64,000 bases of DNA, from assembly GCF_028765165.1 (NCBI RefSeq), contig NZ_JARADB010000003.1, positions 913,210-977,209 of the forward strand, in the 5' to 3' direction. Below the pieces are notes generated by a model that was given only the letters and a program-made list of their open reading frames with translations, searched no databases and was not told the DNA's origin. Source of the stretch: Paenibacillus sp. MAHUQ-63. Its GTDB lineage: Bacteria > Bacillota > Bacilli > Paenibacillales > NBRC-103111. Within the stretch, counting starts at the first letter, position 1, and each line of letters opens with the position of its first letter. Below, in pieces: positions 34,631 through 44,087 of this stretch. Both the position numbers and the translations under genes were made by a program.

Positions 34631-36085
34631 TTAGCGGAAAGCCATGTTCGTACCCGACGGTTCCGTCTGCCGGAACTCTCGCGGGATACGCCGTGCCACC
34701 CCCGTCTGAATGGCGGCTTGAATGACAGCTTCTCGAATTCGTCTCACAACCTCCTGATTAAATACGCTCGGGATAATATAAAGCTTGTTCAATTCCTGCT
34801 GCGTGACGACGGAAGCGATCGCTGCGGAAGCCGCAAGCTTCATCTCCTCGTTGATCGCGGCAGCCTGACAGTCCAGTGCCGCACGGAAAATGCCCGGAAA
34901 ACAAAGTACGTTATTAATTTGGTTAGGGAAGTCCGAACGGCCCGTAGCAATAACGCCGGCTATATCTTCGATTTCGTCCGGTTGAATCTCAGGCGTAGGG
35001 TTCGCCATCACGAATACGATCGGGTTCTCCGACATCCGCTCCACATCCCGCCGCTTCAGCACGCCCCCGGCAGATAAGCCGATGAACACATCAGCCCCAT
35101 CGATCACTTCATGCAGGGAACCTTCGCGCAAGTTTGGGTTTGTCCGTTCCGCGTACCCATTCCACATCGGATTCGTGTAATCCGCAGTACGAACCAATGC
35201 ACCTTCCCGGTCAACCCCGATCAGCTCTTTCACGCCTGCAGCAAGCAAAATGTTGGAGCAGGCAATACCTGCTGCACCGATCCCGCAGATGACGACCTTG
35301 GCGTCCTGAATCCGTTTGCCGACAACCTTCAAGGCGTTGATAAGCCCGGCGTATAAGACAACGGCCGTACCGTGCTGGTCGTCGTGAAACACAGGGATGT
35401 CCAATTCATTGCGCAGCCGCTCTTCAATCTCAAAGCACCGCGGTGAGGAAATATCCTCCAGGTTGATGCCGCCGAAGCCCGGCGACAGATGCTTGATTGT
35501 CGCGACGATTTCATCGGTGCTCTGAGTGCTCAAGCAAATAGGGATCGCGTCAACGTCCGCAAACTGCTTGAACAGCATGGCTTTGCCCTCCATAACCGGC
35601 ATCGCGGCGTAAGGCCCGATATTGCCGAGCCCGAGGACGGCGCTGCCGTCGGAAACGACGGCGACCGTATTGCGTTTAATCGTAAGCTTATAGGCATTAT
35701 CGGCATTTTCATGGATGGCCATGCAAACTCTGGCAACATCCGGTGTGTACACCCGGGAGAGATCGTCCCTGTTCTGAATGGGCGCCTTGGGCTTCATCTC
35801 GATTTTACCGCCGAGGTGGAGCAGAAAGGTGCGATCCGACACATGAACGAGCCGCACGCCGGCCAGATCTTTCATCCTGGCTGTTATTTTGTCCAGCTGG
35901 GCTTGCTCCGTTGCGGATACCGTAATGTCGCGAACCGTCCAATTCGGACCGGTTTGGATGACGTCAATCGCGATAACGTCCCCGCCGTTTTCCGTAATGA
36001 CCGTAATCAATTGCCCGAAGTGGATCTGCTCCGTCTGCAGTTCCACGCGTAAAATAATGTTTTTACCACCCATTGTCCGATTCAT
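34631..36085 (-). CDS. NAD(P)-dependent malic enzyme with N-terminal ACT domain
   Basis: 484 residues. It converts malate to pyruvate, CO2 and reduced nicotinamide. An ACT-like regulatory domain (about 10-80, 'IILRVELQTEQIHFGQLITVITENGGDVIAIDVIQTG') precedes the malic domain with Tyr in 'SRVYTPDVARVC', Lys in 'AYKLTIKRN' and the metal site in 'NLEDISSPRCFEIEERLR' and 'PVFHDDQHGTA'. The NAD-binding domain has 'VICGIGAAGIACSNILLAAG'. The layout matches Bacillus YtsJ-like enzymes. It is the last gene of the operon after tctCBA and the AEC permease, so it links di/tricarboxylate uptake to pyruvate. Confidence 0.93.
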   Translation of the reverse strand: MNRTMGGKNIILRVELQTEQIHFGQLITVITENGGDVIAIDVIQTGPNWTVRDITVSATEQAQLDKITARMKDLAGVRLVHVSDRTFLLHLGGKIEMKPKAPIQNRDDLSRVYTPDVARVCMAIHENADNAYKLTIKRNTVAVVSDGSAVLGLGNIGPYAAMPVMEGKAMLFKQFADVDAIPICLSTQSTDEIVATIKHLSPGFGGINLEDISSPRCFEIEERLRNELDIPVFHDDQHGTAVVLYAGLINALKVVGKRIQDAKVVICGIGAAGIACSNILLAAGVKELIGVDREGALVRTADYTNPMWNGYAERTNPNLREGSLHEVIDGADVFIGLSAGGVLKRRDVERMSENPIVFVMANPTPEIQPDEIEDIAGVIATGRSDFPNQINNVLCFPGIFRAALDCQAAAINEEMKLAASAAIASVVTQQELNKLYIIPSVFNQEVVRRIREAVIQAAIQTGVARRIPREFRQTEPSGTNMAFR

Positions 36086-36141
36086 AGCAAGCCTCCAGTG
36101 TTTCGTACGATTACGCAGCAGTCCGCTGCACGTTGTTGATG

Positions 36142-37065
36142 TTAGAATAAGATTTTAGCCATAAAGACAACTCCGGTTACCGTCACGCTGCTCAGCAAGG
36201 TGGATAGCAAGACGGCTTGCGCCGCGTACTCCGGATGATTCCCGTACTCCAAGGCGAATGCGGCGCTATTCCTGGACGTTGGAAAGCTGCTGGCAATGAA
36301 CAAGGCTTGCGCCGCCGGACCTTCCAATTGGAGAAGCCATATAAATCCTAGTGCAATTACCGGTGAAACGATGAGTCTGCCCAGCAAGCTGAAGAGAAGT
36401 GCCGGACTGAAGTGCTTGAATTGCATGTATGCGGATTGTGCCCCCAATGTCACCAGTGCAATCGCAAGAAACGCATTAGCGACGTTCTGCAAGGGATTCC
36501 AGATAAATCCGGGTATGGGAACCGCGAGAGCATGCATAACCATGCCCAGAATGAATGCATAGATCATCGGATTTCTCATCAGCTCTTTGAGCAGCTTCTG
36601 CCCCTGGCTTTGCGCCGATGCCGCGTTCATTAGACCGTACGTATTCGTCAGCATGTTCTGATAAATCGATACGACAATTTGCACGGATAGCCCAAGAGGA
36701 CTATTGTGAAAAACAAGCTGCGAGACGGGAAGTCCAAAATTGCCGGAATTGCTAAGGACAACGCTGTTGGCAAAGCTCGAAGACAGCCCTTTATCAAAAT
36801 TGGCTAATTTGGCCGTCATCTTGCTCATCAAGATAAGCATCGCGCTTTGCAGCAACAGGAAGCCCACGATCTGAAATAGAAGAGCCGCTTCAAATTTACT
36901 TTCATAAATGTTGGTAAAGCTAACAGCCGGCAGCAGGAAATAAGCATTGAGCTTGGAGAGCGTGTTCATCTCAAAGTGAAAGACACGGTGCATCAGCACG
37001 CCGGCACCAATAAGTAAAAAAACGGGGACGATTACATTCAGTAAGATTAAGAACAGAATATCCAT
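36142..37065 (-). CDS. AEC-family permease (auxin efflux carrier/malate permease type)
   Basis: 307 residues with about ten membrane helices. 'LLNVIVPVFLLIGAGVLMHRVFHFEMNTLSKLNAYFLLPAVSFTNIYES' is the typical N-terminal AEC stretch; bacterial relatives include malonate (MdcF) and malate (MleP) carriers. It lies between tctA and the malic enzyme on the same strand with gaps of 56-73 bases, so malate or a related dicarboxylate is the likely substrate. GGAGAG lies nine bases before the ATG. Confidence 0.85.
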   Translation of the reverse strand: MDILFLILLNVIVPVFLLIGAGVLMHRVFHFEMNTLSKLNAYFLLPAVSFTNIYESKFEAALLFQIVGFLLLQSAMLILMSKMTAKLANFDKGLSSSFANSVVLSNSGNFGLPVSQLVFHNSPLGLSVQIVVSIYQNMLTNTYGLMNAASAQSQGQKLLKELMRNPMIYAFILGMVMHALAVPIPGFIWNPLQNVANAFLAIALVTLGAQSAYMQFKHFSPALLFSLLGRLIVSPVIALGFIWLLQLEGPAAQALFIASSFPTSRNSAAFALEYGNHPEYAAQAVLLSTLLSSVTVTGVVFMAKILF

Positions 37066-37138
37066 GGCCGTTTACTCTCCAATGCCAACCCCTGATCGTT
37101 GGAGCGTAACTGACTTGATCAGAGGCTGACGGGAGCTT

Positions 37139-38665
37139 TTATCCTTCCTCGTTCACAAGAACATTTTTGCCTCTCCATTTCATGATCAGCGGAATGCAGA
37201 TCCACAGAAGTCCGATGATCAGGAAAACGAGCGAAACCGGCTTTTGCAGGAAGATCATGAAATCGCCGTTGGAGATGGTCAGCGCTCTTCGCATATTGTT
37301 TTCCATCATTGGACCGAGAATAAGACCGAGGACTAGCGGCGCCAGCGGGTAATCATTCTTAGCCAGGAAGTAACCGACAAGACCGCAGCCCATGATGAGC
37401 ATCAGATCGAACGTCGAATACTGAACGGCGTATACGCCAAATACGGAGAAAACGATAATCAACGGAATTAAATATTTCGTTGGAGTTTCAATAACCTTGG
37501 CAAACACTTTGACCAAAGGCATATTAAGAATCAACAGCATCAGATTGCCGACGAACATGCTGGCGATGACGCCCCACGCAAGCTGCGGGTGATCCTGGAA
37601 TAATAAAGGACCTGGCTGTACATTGTACATAATGAAAGCCCCCATCAGAATCGCCGTGGTGCCGGAGGATGGAATGCCCAGCGTTAACAGCGGAATCATC
37701 GCGCCACCGGAGGCGGCATTGTTCGCAGATTCCGGCGAGGCTACGCCTTCGATGGCTCCTTTGCCGAATTTCTCAGGATTTTTACTAATCTTCTTCTCCA
37801 CAATATAGGCGAAGAACGAAGCCAGAATAGCGCCTGCGCCAGGAAGCAAACCGATGAAGAAGCCGAGCACGGAACCGCGTGCGATCGGTGCCGCGCTATC
37901 TTTCAAATCCTGCTTCGTCGGCAGAATGCGATTGATTTTGGCCAACTCGCCGTCATTGCCTTCGCGCTGGAGAATCGTCTTGAATACTTCTCCGACGGCG
38001 AAGGTACCCACGGCCACGGTTAGGAACTCCAGGCCCTGATACAGCTCGGGAACGCCGAAGGTGAATCGTTCCACGCCCGAAACGCTGTCGATGCCGATCG
38101 TCGCCAGCAATAGCCCGAAAGCCGTCATCATGAGCGCTTTCACCATGGATTTGCCGGCTAGTCCGCTAATGGCAAGCAGGCCGAGCACCATGAGGGAGAA
38201 ATATTCGGCCGGTCCGAATTTGATGGCTACTGCCGATAAGGGACGCGCCAAGAAGATCAACCCGATTAACGAAATAATCCCGGCTGCGAAGGAACCGATT
38301 GCCGATATCGCAAGCGCTGCTCCGGCTCTGCCTTGCTTCGCCATTTGGTAACCGTCCAGCGTTGTGACGACAGACGATGACTCCCCCGGCGTGTTCAGAA
38401 GGATCGAAGTCGTCGAACCCCCGTACATCGCTCCGTAATACACGCCTGCCAACAAAATGATGGAACTCGTGGCCGCTTCCTCCGGGCTTAAGCCCGCCGT
38501 CATCGTTGCCGTGATCGGGATCAACAGGGCAACGCCGCTCATCGGACCGATGCCGGGAAGCACCCCGACGACGGTGCCAATCAAAACACCAAGGAAGACG
38601 AACATGACATTATGCCACTGCATGGCCGTACTTAGTCCGTGTAATACATAATCAACCGTACTCAT
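37139..38665 (-). CDS. tctA: TctA large membrane subunit, tripartite tricarboxylate transporter
   Basis: 508 residues with about twelve helices; the family signature '[23 protein letters not shown]' and a second half '[28 protein letters not shown]' are present. TctA forms the Na+-driven channel that takes ligand from TctC. One base separates the tctB stop from the start, and GGGGG lies eight bases before the ATG, so translation is coupled. The substrate is probably citrate or a related acid, as the neighbouring malic enzyme and CitA-type kinase suggest. Confidence 0.94.
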   Translation of the reverse strand: MSTVDYVLHGLSTAMQWHNVMFVFLGVLIGTVVGVLPGIGPMSGVALLIPITATMTAGLSPEEAATSSIILLAGVYYGAMYGGSTTSILLNTPGESSSVVTTLDGYQMAKQGRAGAALAISAIGSFAAGIISLIGLIFLARPLSAVAIKFGPAEYFSLMVLGLLAISGLAGKSMVKALMMTAFGLLLATIGIDSVSGVERFTFGVPELYQGLEFLTVAVGTFAVGEVFKTILQREGNDGELAKINRILPTKQDLKDSAAPIARGSVLGFFIGLLPGAGAILASFFAYIVEKKISKNPEKFGKGAIEGVASPESANNAASGGAMIPLLTLGIPSSGTTAILMGAFIMYNVQPGPLLFQDHPQLAWGVIASMFVGNLMLLILNMPLVKVFAKVIETPTKYLIPLIIVFSVFGVYAVQYSTFDLMLIMGCGLVGYFLAKNDYPLAPLVLGLILGPMMENNMRRALTISNGDFMIFLQKPVSLVFLIIGLLWICIPLIMKWRGKNVLVNEEG

Positions 38666-38666
38666 A

Positions 38667-39128
38667 TTAAGCGCCCCCTAACCATGTCGGAAACCCGGGG
38701 AGCGATCCATCGAGCACATGGACGTATAAATAATAAACGCCATAAGAGAAACAGGCGGCAATGACGAAGGAAATTCCAACTCTCCCCTTTTGCATCGTTT
38801 GGAACCCGATCATCAGGAACAGGAATGTGGAAATGACGAAGCCGATATCTTCAAGGAATAAGGCATATAAGACAGCCGCGATAAAAATGATACCGAATCT
38901 TTTGTAATCCAAACTTTCTTCACGTTTCTCAGCACGCTGCTTGCGGAAAGTCTCATAAATGAGACGAATGCTCATCAATGACAAGAATGATCCTAGAATC
39001 ATAGGAAAAATATTGGCCCCTACATGACTGCCGTAAGCGCTAGTGGAAATGCCTAAAGATCCAATAACAAATGCCAAGCCGATGGCGAAAAAAGCAATGC
39101 CGGCATAACGGTCAAACGTCGTACTCAT
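38667..39128 (-). CDS. tctB: TctB small membrane subunit
   Basis: 153 residues with four predicted helices: 'YAGIAFFAIGLAFVIGSLGIS', 'IFPMILGSFLSLMSIRLIYETF', 'YKRFGIIFIAAVLYALFLEDIGFVISTFLFLMIGF' and 'FVIAACFSYGVYYLYVHVL'. It fits the TctB family in size, pattern and its place between tctC and tctA. GGAGG lies seven bases before the ATG. Confidence 0.9.
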   Translation of the reverse strand: MSTTFDRYAGIAFFAIGLAFVIGSLGISTSAYGSHVGANIFPMILGSFLSLMSIRLIYETFRKQRAEKREESLDYKRFGIIFIAAVLYALFLEDIGFVISTFLFLMIGFQTMQKGRVGISFVIAACFSYGVYYLYVHVLDGSLPGFPTWLGGA

Positions 39129-39151
39129 CTCGCTGCCTCCAATCCTAAGGG

Positions 39152-39179
39152 CAAGGGAGAAGAGGCCTCTTCTCCCTTG
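39152..39179. promoter_or_regulatory. 28-bp perfect palindrome between tctC and tctB
   Basis: CAAGGGAGAAGAGG followed directly by its reverse complement. There is no T-run after it on the minus strand, so it is more likely an mRNA-stabilising or partial-termination hairpin that lets the binding protein be made in excess over the membrane subunits. On the plus strand it is followed by GTCTTTTT. Confidence 0.65.
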
Positions 39180-39184
39180 TCTTT

Positions 39185-40258
39185 TTATTTCTGCATGCCG
39201 AGCGCTGTCAGCATGTCTTTAAGCTGGGCTTCTTGCTGGCTCAAATAAGCTTTGAAATCATCCGCTTTCTTATAATCCGTTTCCCAGTTGTTCGCCTGCA
39301 CTTCTTTTTTCCAAGCATCGGACTCTACCATTTTCGCAATCGTCGCTTCCCAGTAGCCTTTGGCATCCGCACTCATGTTCTTCGGTCCGAAGAAACCGCG
39401 CCAGATCATGAACTCCGCATCGACGCCCTGTTCTTTCATCGTTGGAACGTCCTTCAGGCTGCCGCCGAGCCTGGACGGCGCGGCTACTGCAAGGATGCGG
39501 ATCTTCCCTGCTTTCACATATTGATCCAGGGAGGAAGCATCCGTTCCCAATACATCGGCGTTGCCGCCGAGCAGCGCGGTAACGGCTTCTCCGCCGCCGT
39601 CATAGGACACGTATTTGACCTTCTTCGGGTCAATGCCATATTTGAACGCCGGCAGAATCGAAACGAGATGATCCATCGATCCGGGCGCCGAACCGCCGGC
39701 TACCGTAAGCTTCGTTGGATCCGCCTTCATGTCGTCGAGCAGCGATTTCAAATCTTTATATTTGGAATTTGCCGCTACGGCAACCGCACCATAGTCTTTC
39801 GTGAGCTGGGCCAAAGGCGTCGTATCGTTGTAGCCGTACGGCGTATTGCCTTCTTTCTTCAGATGATTAATCAGGATCGGAGGTGAACTGACGAACAGCT
39901 TGTAATTGTCTTTCACGTCTTTCGTCGCGTATTCCGCCATGAATACGGCGCCGCCGCCGCCCGGTTTGTTCTCGACGGTAACCGGCTTATCGATGGCTTT
40001 CGTTTCCGTTAATACTTTGGCGATGGTCCGAGCCGTCATGTCCCAACCGCCGCCTGCACCGGAAGGAGCGATGATGCTTACCGCTTTCTCCGGATAATTG
40101 GATTTCGCCGCTGCCGGCGCCGTAGATTCCTTGCTTTTATCCGCCGCTGCGGTCGATGCCGCCGGTTTGGCCATGTTGCTGCCGCAAGCGGCCAGACTGA
40201 CGGCAAGAAGACTCACAGCCGTTACTTTCCACGAAGCTAACACCAATTGTTTTATCAA
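39185..40258 (-). CDS. tctC: TctC substrate-binding lipoprotein
   Basis: 357 residues; lipobox LAAC (Cys25). After a Ser/Ala/Lys-rich linker, the Bug/TctC fold shows 'VSIIAPSGAGGGWDMTARTIAKVL', 'VENKPGGGGAVFMAEYA', 'TVAGGSAPGSMDHLVS' and 'YVSYDGGGEAVTALLGGNADVLG'. It captures a carboxylate outside the membrane and passes it to TctAB. The start is TTG at 40258 with GGAGGGG six bases before. First gene of the operon tctC-tctB-tctA-AEC-malic enzyme, divergent from the sensor kinase genes. Confidence 0.93.
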   Translation of the reverse strand: MIKQLVLASWKVTAVSLLAVSLAACGSNMAKPAASTAAADKSKESTAPAAAKSNYPEKAVSIIAPSGAGGGWDMTARTIAKVLTETKAIDKPVTVENKPGGGGAVFMAEYATKDVKDNYKLFVSSPPILINHLKKEGNTPYGYNDTTPLAQLTKDYGAVAVAANSKYKDLKSLLDDMKADPTKLTVAGGSAPGSMDHLVSILPAFKYGIDPKKVKYVSYDGGGEAVTALLGGNADVLGTDASSLDQYVKAGKIRILAVAAPSRLGGSLKDVPTMKEQGVDAEFMIWRGFFGPKNMSADAKGYWEATIAKMVESDAWKKEVQANNWETDYKKADDFKAYLSQQEAQLKDMLTALGMQK

Positions 40259-40298
40259 AATGAACCCCTCCGGTTTTCGTTTTTTGTATGCGCTTTCT

Positions 40299-40312
40299 TT
40301 GAAGCGTTTTCA
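40299..40312 (-). promoter_or_regulatory. cre-like site (CcpA) upstream of tctC
   Basis: TTGAAGCGTTTTCA differs from the catabolite-responsive-element pattern TGNAANCGNWNNCW by one position. It lies about 45 bases before the tctC start in the divergent regulatory gap, suggesting repression by preferred sugars. Confidence 0.5.
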
Positions 40313-40477
40313 GAATACCATTCGTTAGCGCTTCTTGGGAAGTTTCTGACGATTAGTTGTATTAAAGCTAATTTGAGCATTTTGTTCATATTGTTCACGG
40401 ATTCGGACACCCTATAACCATCAAAATGATAGCGCTTTATGATACAATACAAGCAAAAAAGGAGGGCCTACTCGGCA

Positions 40478-42115
40478 ATGAAACTGCAAACGAAGCTAAT
40501 TTTAGTCATTTGCTCACTCCTGTTCTTGGTCATTGTCAGTTTAGGCAGCATCTTTTATTACATCATGACAAGTGCCCTTGAAGACCAGATCGGAACACGG
40601 GCGCTCAAGGTCGCAGAAACCGTTGCCAGTATGCCCGACATTCGTCATGCCTTTCAAACGGCCGATCCTCCCCGGATCATCCAGCCTATCGCCGAGAGTG
40701 TCCGTGAGAAAATCGATGCTGAGTACATCGTTGTAGGGAATCGCGAAGGCATTCGCTATTCACATCCGCTTCCCGAGCGAATCGGCCATGAAATGGTCGG
40801 CGGCGACAACGGTCCTGTGCTGGAGGGACACTCGATTATTTCCAAAGCCGTTGGTTCCCTAGGTCCCTCCCTCCGCGGGAAAGCTCCCGTTCTCGATGAC
40901 CGCGGCGCCGTAATCGGTATCGTATCCGTTGGCTTCCTGACCAAGGACATTGCCACCATTACCACCGCATACCAATCGCGAATTGAACTAATCTCTCTCA
41001 TCGTACTGGTTGTTGGACTTATTGGCTCCGTCCTTATTGCGCGCAACGTCAGAAGCTCTATTCATGGCCTGGAGCCCAAGGAAATTGGCGAACTCTACAC
41101 GGAGAAGCAGGCTATTCTGCAAACCATCCGCGAAGGCATTATCGCCATCAATCGCGACGGCATCATTACGATGGCGAACCGCTATGCCTTGCAGCTTCTG
41201 GAACTGCCCGCCACCGCCAAAATTACAGGCAGACACATTGAAGACGTCATCCCCAACACTCGTCTGTATGAGGTGGTACGAACGGGGGAAGCCGAATTCG
41301 ACCATGAAATGCTGATCGGAGACCATGACGTCATCGTGAACCGGGTGCCGATCGTGAGCAAGAAGCATGGCGTCACAGGTGCCGTCTCCAGCTTTCGAAG
41401 CAAGTCCGATCTCTATCGTCTCGCCGAGGAGCTCTCGCAGGTGAAACGCTTCGCCGAAGCGCTGCGTGCTCAGACGCATGAATTTTCCAATAAACTTTAT
41501 GTCATTTCCGGGCTTATCCAGCTGGAATCGTACCAAGAGGCCGTCGACCTCATCTCCAAGGAATCGGATTTACATCAGAATTGGGTACAATTCATTATGC
41601 AGGAAATTCCTGATCCAATGATTGGGGGACTACTGATCGGCAAATTCAATCATGCGCAAGAGCTTAAGCTGAAGTTCGAGCTCGACCACGAAAGTTCGTT
41701 CGCGGATATTCCTCCGGCTATCGATCGAAACCTGCTCGTCACGATTATCGGGAATTTGGTGGACAATGCCATGGAAGCCGTACTTGCAGGCGGGGAACCT
41801 GCTAGCCCGCAGGTCAAATTATTTTTAACCGATCTCGGCGATGATTTGATTATTGAATGCGAGGACCGCGGTGTCGGCATTTCTGACGACGTAGGCGGGT
41901 TCGTGTTCACCAAAGGATTCTCGACCAAGGCTGGTGAACATCGGGGCATAGGTCTGGCATTAGTCCAGCACGCCGTACACAAGCTGAACGGCTATATCAC
42001 TTATCATAGAAATCCCGCAGGGGGCACCATCTTCACCGTCGCCATACCGAAACATCCCAATCCCTCAGTAAGGAGTCATATCGATGATCCCGGACCGCCA
42101 ACAACCAGCCATTGA
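40478..42115 (+). CDS. CitA/DcuS-type sensor histidine kinase
   Basis: 545 residues from the ATG at 40478 (GGAGGG about eleven bases before it; an in-frame start at 40439 lacks a site). Two membrane helices enclose a sCache/PAS-type external sensor domain (about 30-165). A cytoplasmic PAS domain ('ILQTIREGIIAINRDGIITMANRYALQLLELP') follows, then the phospho-acceptor His in 'ALRAQTHEFSNKLYVISGLIQLE' and the ATPase domain ('TIIGNLVDNAMEAVLAGG', 'GIGLALVQHAV'). This family senses citrate, malate or fumarate. It is divergent from tctCBA, the obvious target operon, and overlaps its response regulator gene by 32 bases. Confidence 0.92.
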   Translation: MKLQTKLILVICSLLFLVIVSLGSIFYYIMTSALEDQIGTRALKVAETVASMPDIRHAFQTADPPRIIQPIAESVREKIDAEYIVVGNREGIRYSHPLPERIGHEMVGGDNGPVLEGHSIISKAVGSLGPSLRGKAPVLDDRGAVIGIVSVGFLTKDIATITTAYQSRIELISLIVLVVGLIGSVLIARNVRSSIHGLEPKEIGELYTEKQAILQTIREGIIAINRDGIITMANRYALQLLELPATAKITGRHIEDVIPNTRLYEVVRTGEAEFDHEMLIGDHDVIVNRVPIVSKKHGVTGAVSSFRSKSDLYRLAEELSQVKRFAEALRAQTHEFSNKLYVISGLIQLESYQEAVDLISKESDLHQNWVQFIMQEIPDPMIGGLLIGKFNHAQELKLKFELDHESSFADIPPAIDRNLLVTIIGNLVDNAMEAVLAGGEPASPQVKLFLTDLGDDLIIECEDRGVGISDDVGGFVFTKGFSTKAGEHRGIGLALVQHAVHKLNGYITYHRNPAGGTIFTVAIPKHPNPSVRSHIDDPGPPTTSH

Positions 42116-42803
42116 AGTTTTAATAATCGAGGACGATGTGAAAATCGCCGAAATTAATCGCCGATTCATTGAGAAGGTGGAAGGCTTTCGCGTAGTCGGA
42201 ATCGCTACGGACGACGTCCAGGCCAAAGAGCAGCTGGACATCTTGCGGCCAGACCTCGTCCTCCTTGATGTTTATTTCCCAGGTGCCAGCGGATTGGATA
42301 TGCTCTCATATATCCGCCAGCATTACCGGGATAGCGACGTCATTATGATCACCGCGGCCAAGGAAGTCGAGACCATCAAGGAAGCCGTTCGCGGCGGAGC
42401 GTTCGACTATATTATGAAACCGCTCATTTTCAACCGGCTGCAGGAGACGCTGCTGCGTTATCTGGATTTTCACCGCGAGCTGAATCGATTGAATAGCAGC
42501 AGCACCATCAATCAAGGGGATGTCGATCGCCTATTGGCCGGTTCGGGCAAAAAGGAGCCCCGCTCCGAGGCTTCATTCCTCCCCAAAGGGATCGACAAAT
42601 TGACGCTGGTCAAAATCGTTCAAGCGATTTCCACGGCAGCCGACGGCATGACCGCCGAGCAAATTGCCAAAGAAATTGGCGTCAGCCGCTCGACAGGACG
42701 CCGTTATTTGGAGCATCTGGTTTCCTCGGGCGAAGTGTTCGCGGATCTTTCCTACGGCCTCGTCGGACGTCCGGAAAGAGTGTACCGCAAAAAGGGATCA
42801 TGA
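42084..42803 (+). CDS. CitB/DcuR-type response regulator
   Basis: 239 residues. The receiver domain has 'VLIIEDDVKIAEINRRF', phospho-acceptor Asp in 'DLVLLDVYFPGASGLDML', and Lys in 'YIMKPL'. The C-terminal half has the helix-turn-helix 'GMTAEQIAKEIGVSRSTGRRYLEHLVSSGEVFADLSYGLVGRPERVYR' seen in CitB, DcuR and MalR. AAGGAG lies eight bases before the ATG. With the overlapping kinase gene it should activate the tct operon when carboxylates are present. Confidence 0.93.
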   Translation: MIPDRQQPAIEVLIIEDDVKIAEINRRFIEKVEGFRVVGIATDDVQAKEQLDILRPDLVLLDVYFPGASGLDMLSYIRQHYRDSDVIMITAAKEVETIKEAVRGGAFDYIMKPLIFNRLQETLLRYLDFHRELNRLNSSSTINQGDVDRLLAGSGKKEPRSEASFLPKGIDKLTLVKIVQAISTAADGMTAEQIAKEIGVSRSTGRRYLEHLVSSGEVFADLSYGLVGRPERVYRKKGS

Positions 42804-42816
42804 AATCCGAACAACA

Positions 42817-42850
42817 AAGGCTCGGACATTAATGTCCGAGCCTTGATTTT
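42817..42850 (+). terminator. Terminator after the CitAB-type operon
   Basis: A 13-base perfect stem AAGGCTCGGACAT/ATGTCCGAGCCTT followed by GATTTTT on the plus strand. It also lies just after the minus-strand siderophore-binding gene and can serve both. Confidence 0.85.
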
Positions 42851-42852
42851 TC

Positions 42853-43860
42853 TTATTTCTGGAGGAAATAGCCTTCCAGGTCGTCCAGCAGCAGGTTAGC
42901 CGCGCGGATTCCGCCGGCTGTATTCCAGACCGCGTCACTCACTTTGTGAACATTGCCTTTTTGGACAACCTCGAGATTTTTCCAAAGCGGATCCTTCAAC
43001 CATTCTTCCTCAATTTTGTTGCCTTCTCCTTTATCGTTATCATAGGTGAAGTAGAACAGGATGTCGCCGTTCATATCCGGGATGCGCTCTTTCTGCACAT
43101 CGTCCGCGAACTTCTCCTGATCTTGTGGAGCCGGACGCTGTAAACCGAGCTTCTTCAATACGACGCCGGAGAAGGTGTCCTTCATATAGATCCGGACCTT
43201 GCCCGGCATGAATCGCACGATCGATACCTTCGTGTTCAGCTTATCGCCGGCTTTTTGTTTGAACGCCGTGATGCGGTTCTCGAAGTCGCCGATTATTTTA
43301 TCGCCTTCGGCTTTCTTGTTCATCGCTTCTGCATACAATCGGTAGTTCACTTGCCAGTCGCCCATAAGCTTCTCGGAGAAGACCGTTGGCGCGATAGCCG
43401 ATAATTGCTGATATACCTTTTCTTGCCGCAATTTGTTACCCAGAATGAGGTCCGGCTTCAAGGACGCGATAAGCTCCAGGTTCGGCTGATTCTCATCCCC
43501 GACGATTTGCACGCCTTCCATGTCTTTTTTAATATGGTCGTACCATTCCCCTGTACTCGTAAAAGATTTCACGGCCCCAACCGGTTTGACGCCCAAGCTT
43601 AAGACAGCTTCCGTACCCTCGTTGGTGAGGACGACGATTCTCTTCGGCGTACCGGAGATTTTGGCCTCTCCCATCGCGTGCTTGACCGTATATTCAGCGG
43701 GCGCGTTAGACGCTGCTGCGGTTGTTGGCGCAGGCGCAGCGGCCTTGTTGTCCGTCGCGGCCGATTGTCCGCAACCGGCAACAAGGAGGACGCACGCTGT
43801 GACGAGTCCGAGCAGCGAACTTCTCCAAGTGCGGAGTCGGTAAACTTGTGATGCATGCAT
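42853..43860 (-). CDS. Iron-siderophore ABC transporter substrate-binding lipoprotein
   Basis: 335 residues; lipobox VAGC (Cys30) and an Ala/Pro linker, then the FhuD/FecB-type helical-backbone fold: 'KRIVVLTNEGTEAVLSLGVKPVGAVKSF', 'EGVQIVGDENQPNLELIASLKPDLILGNKLRQEKVYQQLSAIAPTVFSE' and 'HKVSDAVWNTAGGIRAANLLLDDLEGYF'. It captures a ferric siderophore outside the membrane. No permease or ATPase is adjacent, so it must work with components encoded elsewhere. A Fur box lies upstream. Confidence 0.9.
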   Translation of the reverse strand: MHASQVYRLRTWRSSLLGLVTACVLLVAGCGQSAATDNKAAAPAPTTAAASNAPAEYTVKHAMGEAKISGTPKRIVVLTNEGTEAVLSLGVKPVGAVKSFTSTGEWYDHIKKDMEGVQIVGDENQPNLELIASLKPDLILGNKLRQEKVYQQLSAIAPTVFSEKLMGDWQVNYRLYAEAMNKKAEGDKIIGDFENRITAFKQKAGDKLNTKVSIVRFMPGKVRIYMKDTFSGVVLKKLGLQRPAPQDQEKFADDVQKERIPDMNGDILFYFTYDNDKGEGNKIEEEWLKDPLWKNLEVVQKGNVHKVSDAVWNTAGGIRAANLLLDDLEGYFLQK

Positions 43861-43886
43861 GATGTGTTAAAGCCCCCTCGATAAAA

Positions 43887-43907
43887 TGAGAATAATTATC
43901 ATTGTCA
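43887..43907 (-). promoter_or_regulatory. Fur box upstream of the siderophore-binding gene
   Basis: The minus strand reads TGACAATGATAATTATTCTCA, close to the 7-1-7 Fur pattern TGATAATNATTATCA. It lies about 27 bases before the start, predicting derepression under iron limitation. Confidence 0.8.
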
Positions 43908-44023
43908 TTAATACTATCTAAGTAGTCTAGGCGTGTCAAGGTATACGGCATGTATCTTCATAAGTTGTTCACATTTCAGGAGGCTTTTGTTTCCAACCGT
44001 TGAAGATTCTATGGTCTGGTAAC

Positions 44024-44058
44024 GCAACAAAAGCTGCCGGGTCCAACGTCCGGCAGCT
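44024..44058 (-). terminator. Terminator of the 68-residue gene
   Basis: Stem AGCTGCCGG/CCGGCAGCT followed by TTTTGTTG on the minus strand, about 30 bases after the stop. Confidence 0.75.
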
Positions 44059-44087
44059 CCCAAAAATAGATTCAACACCTCTTAAGC

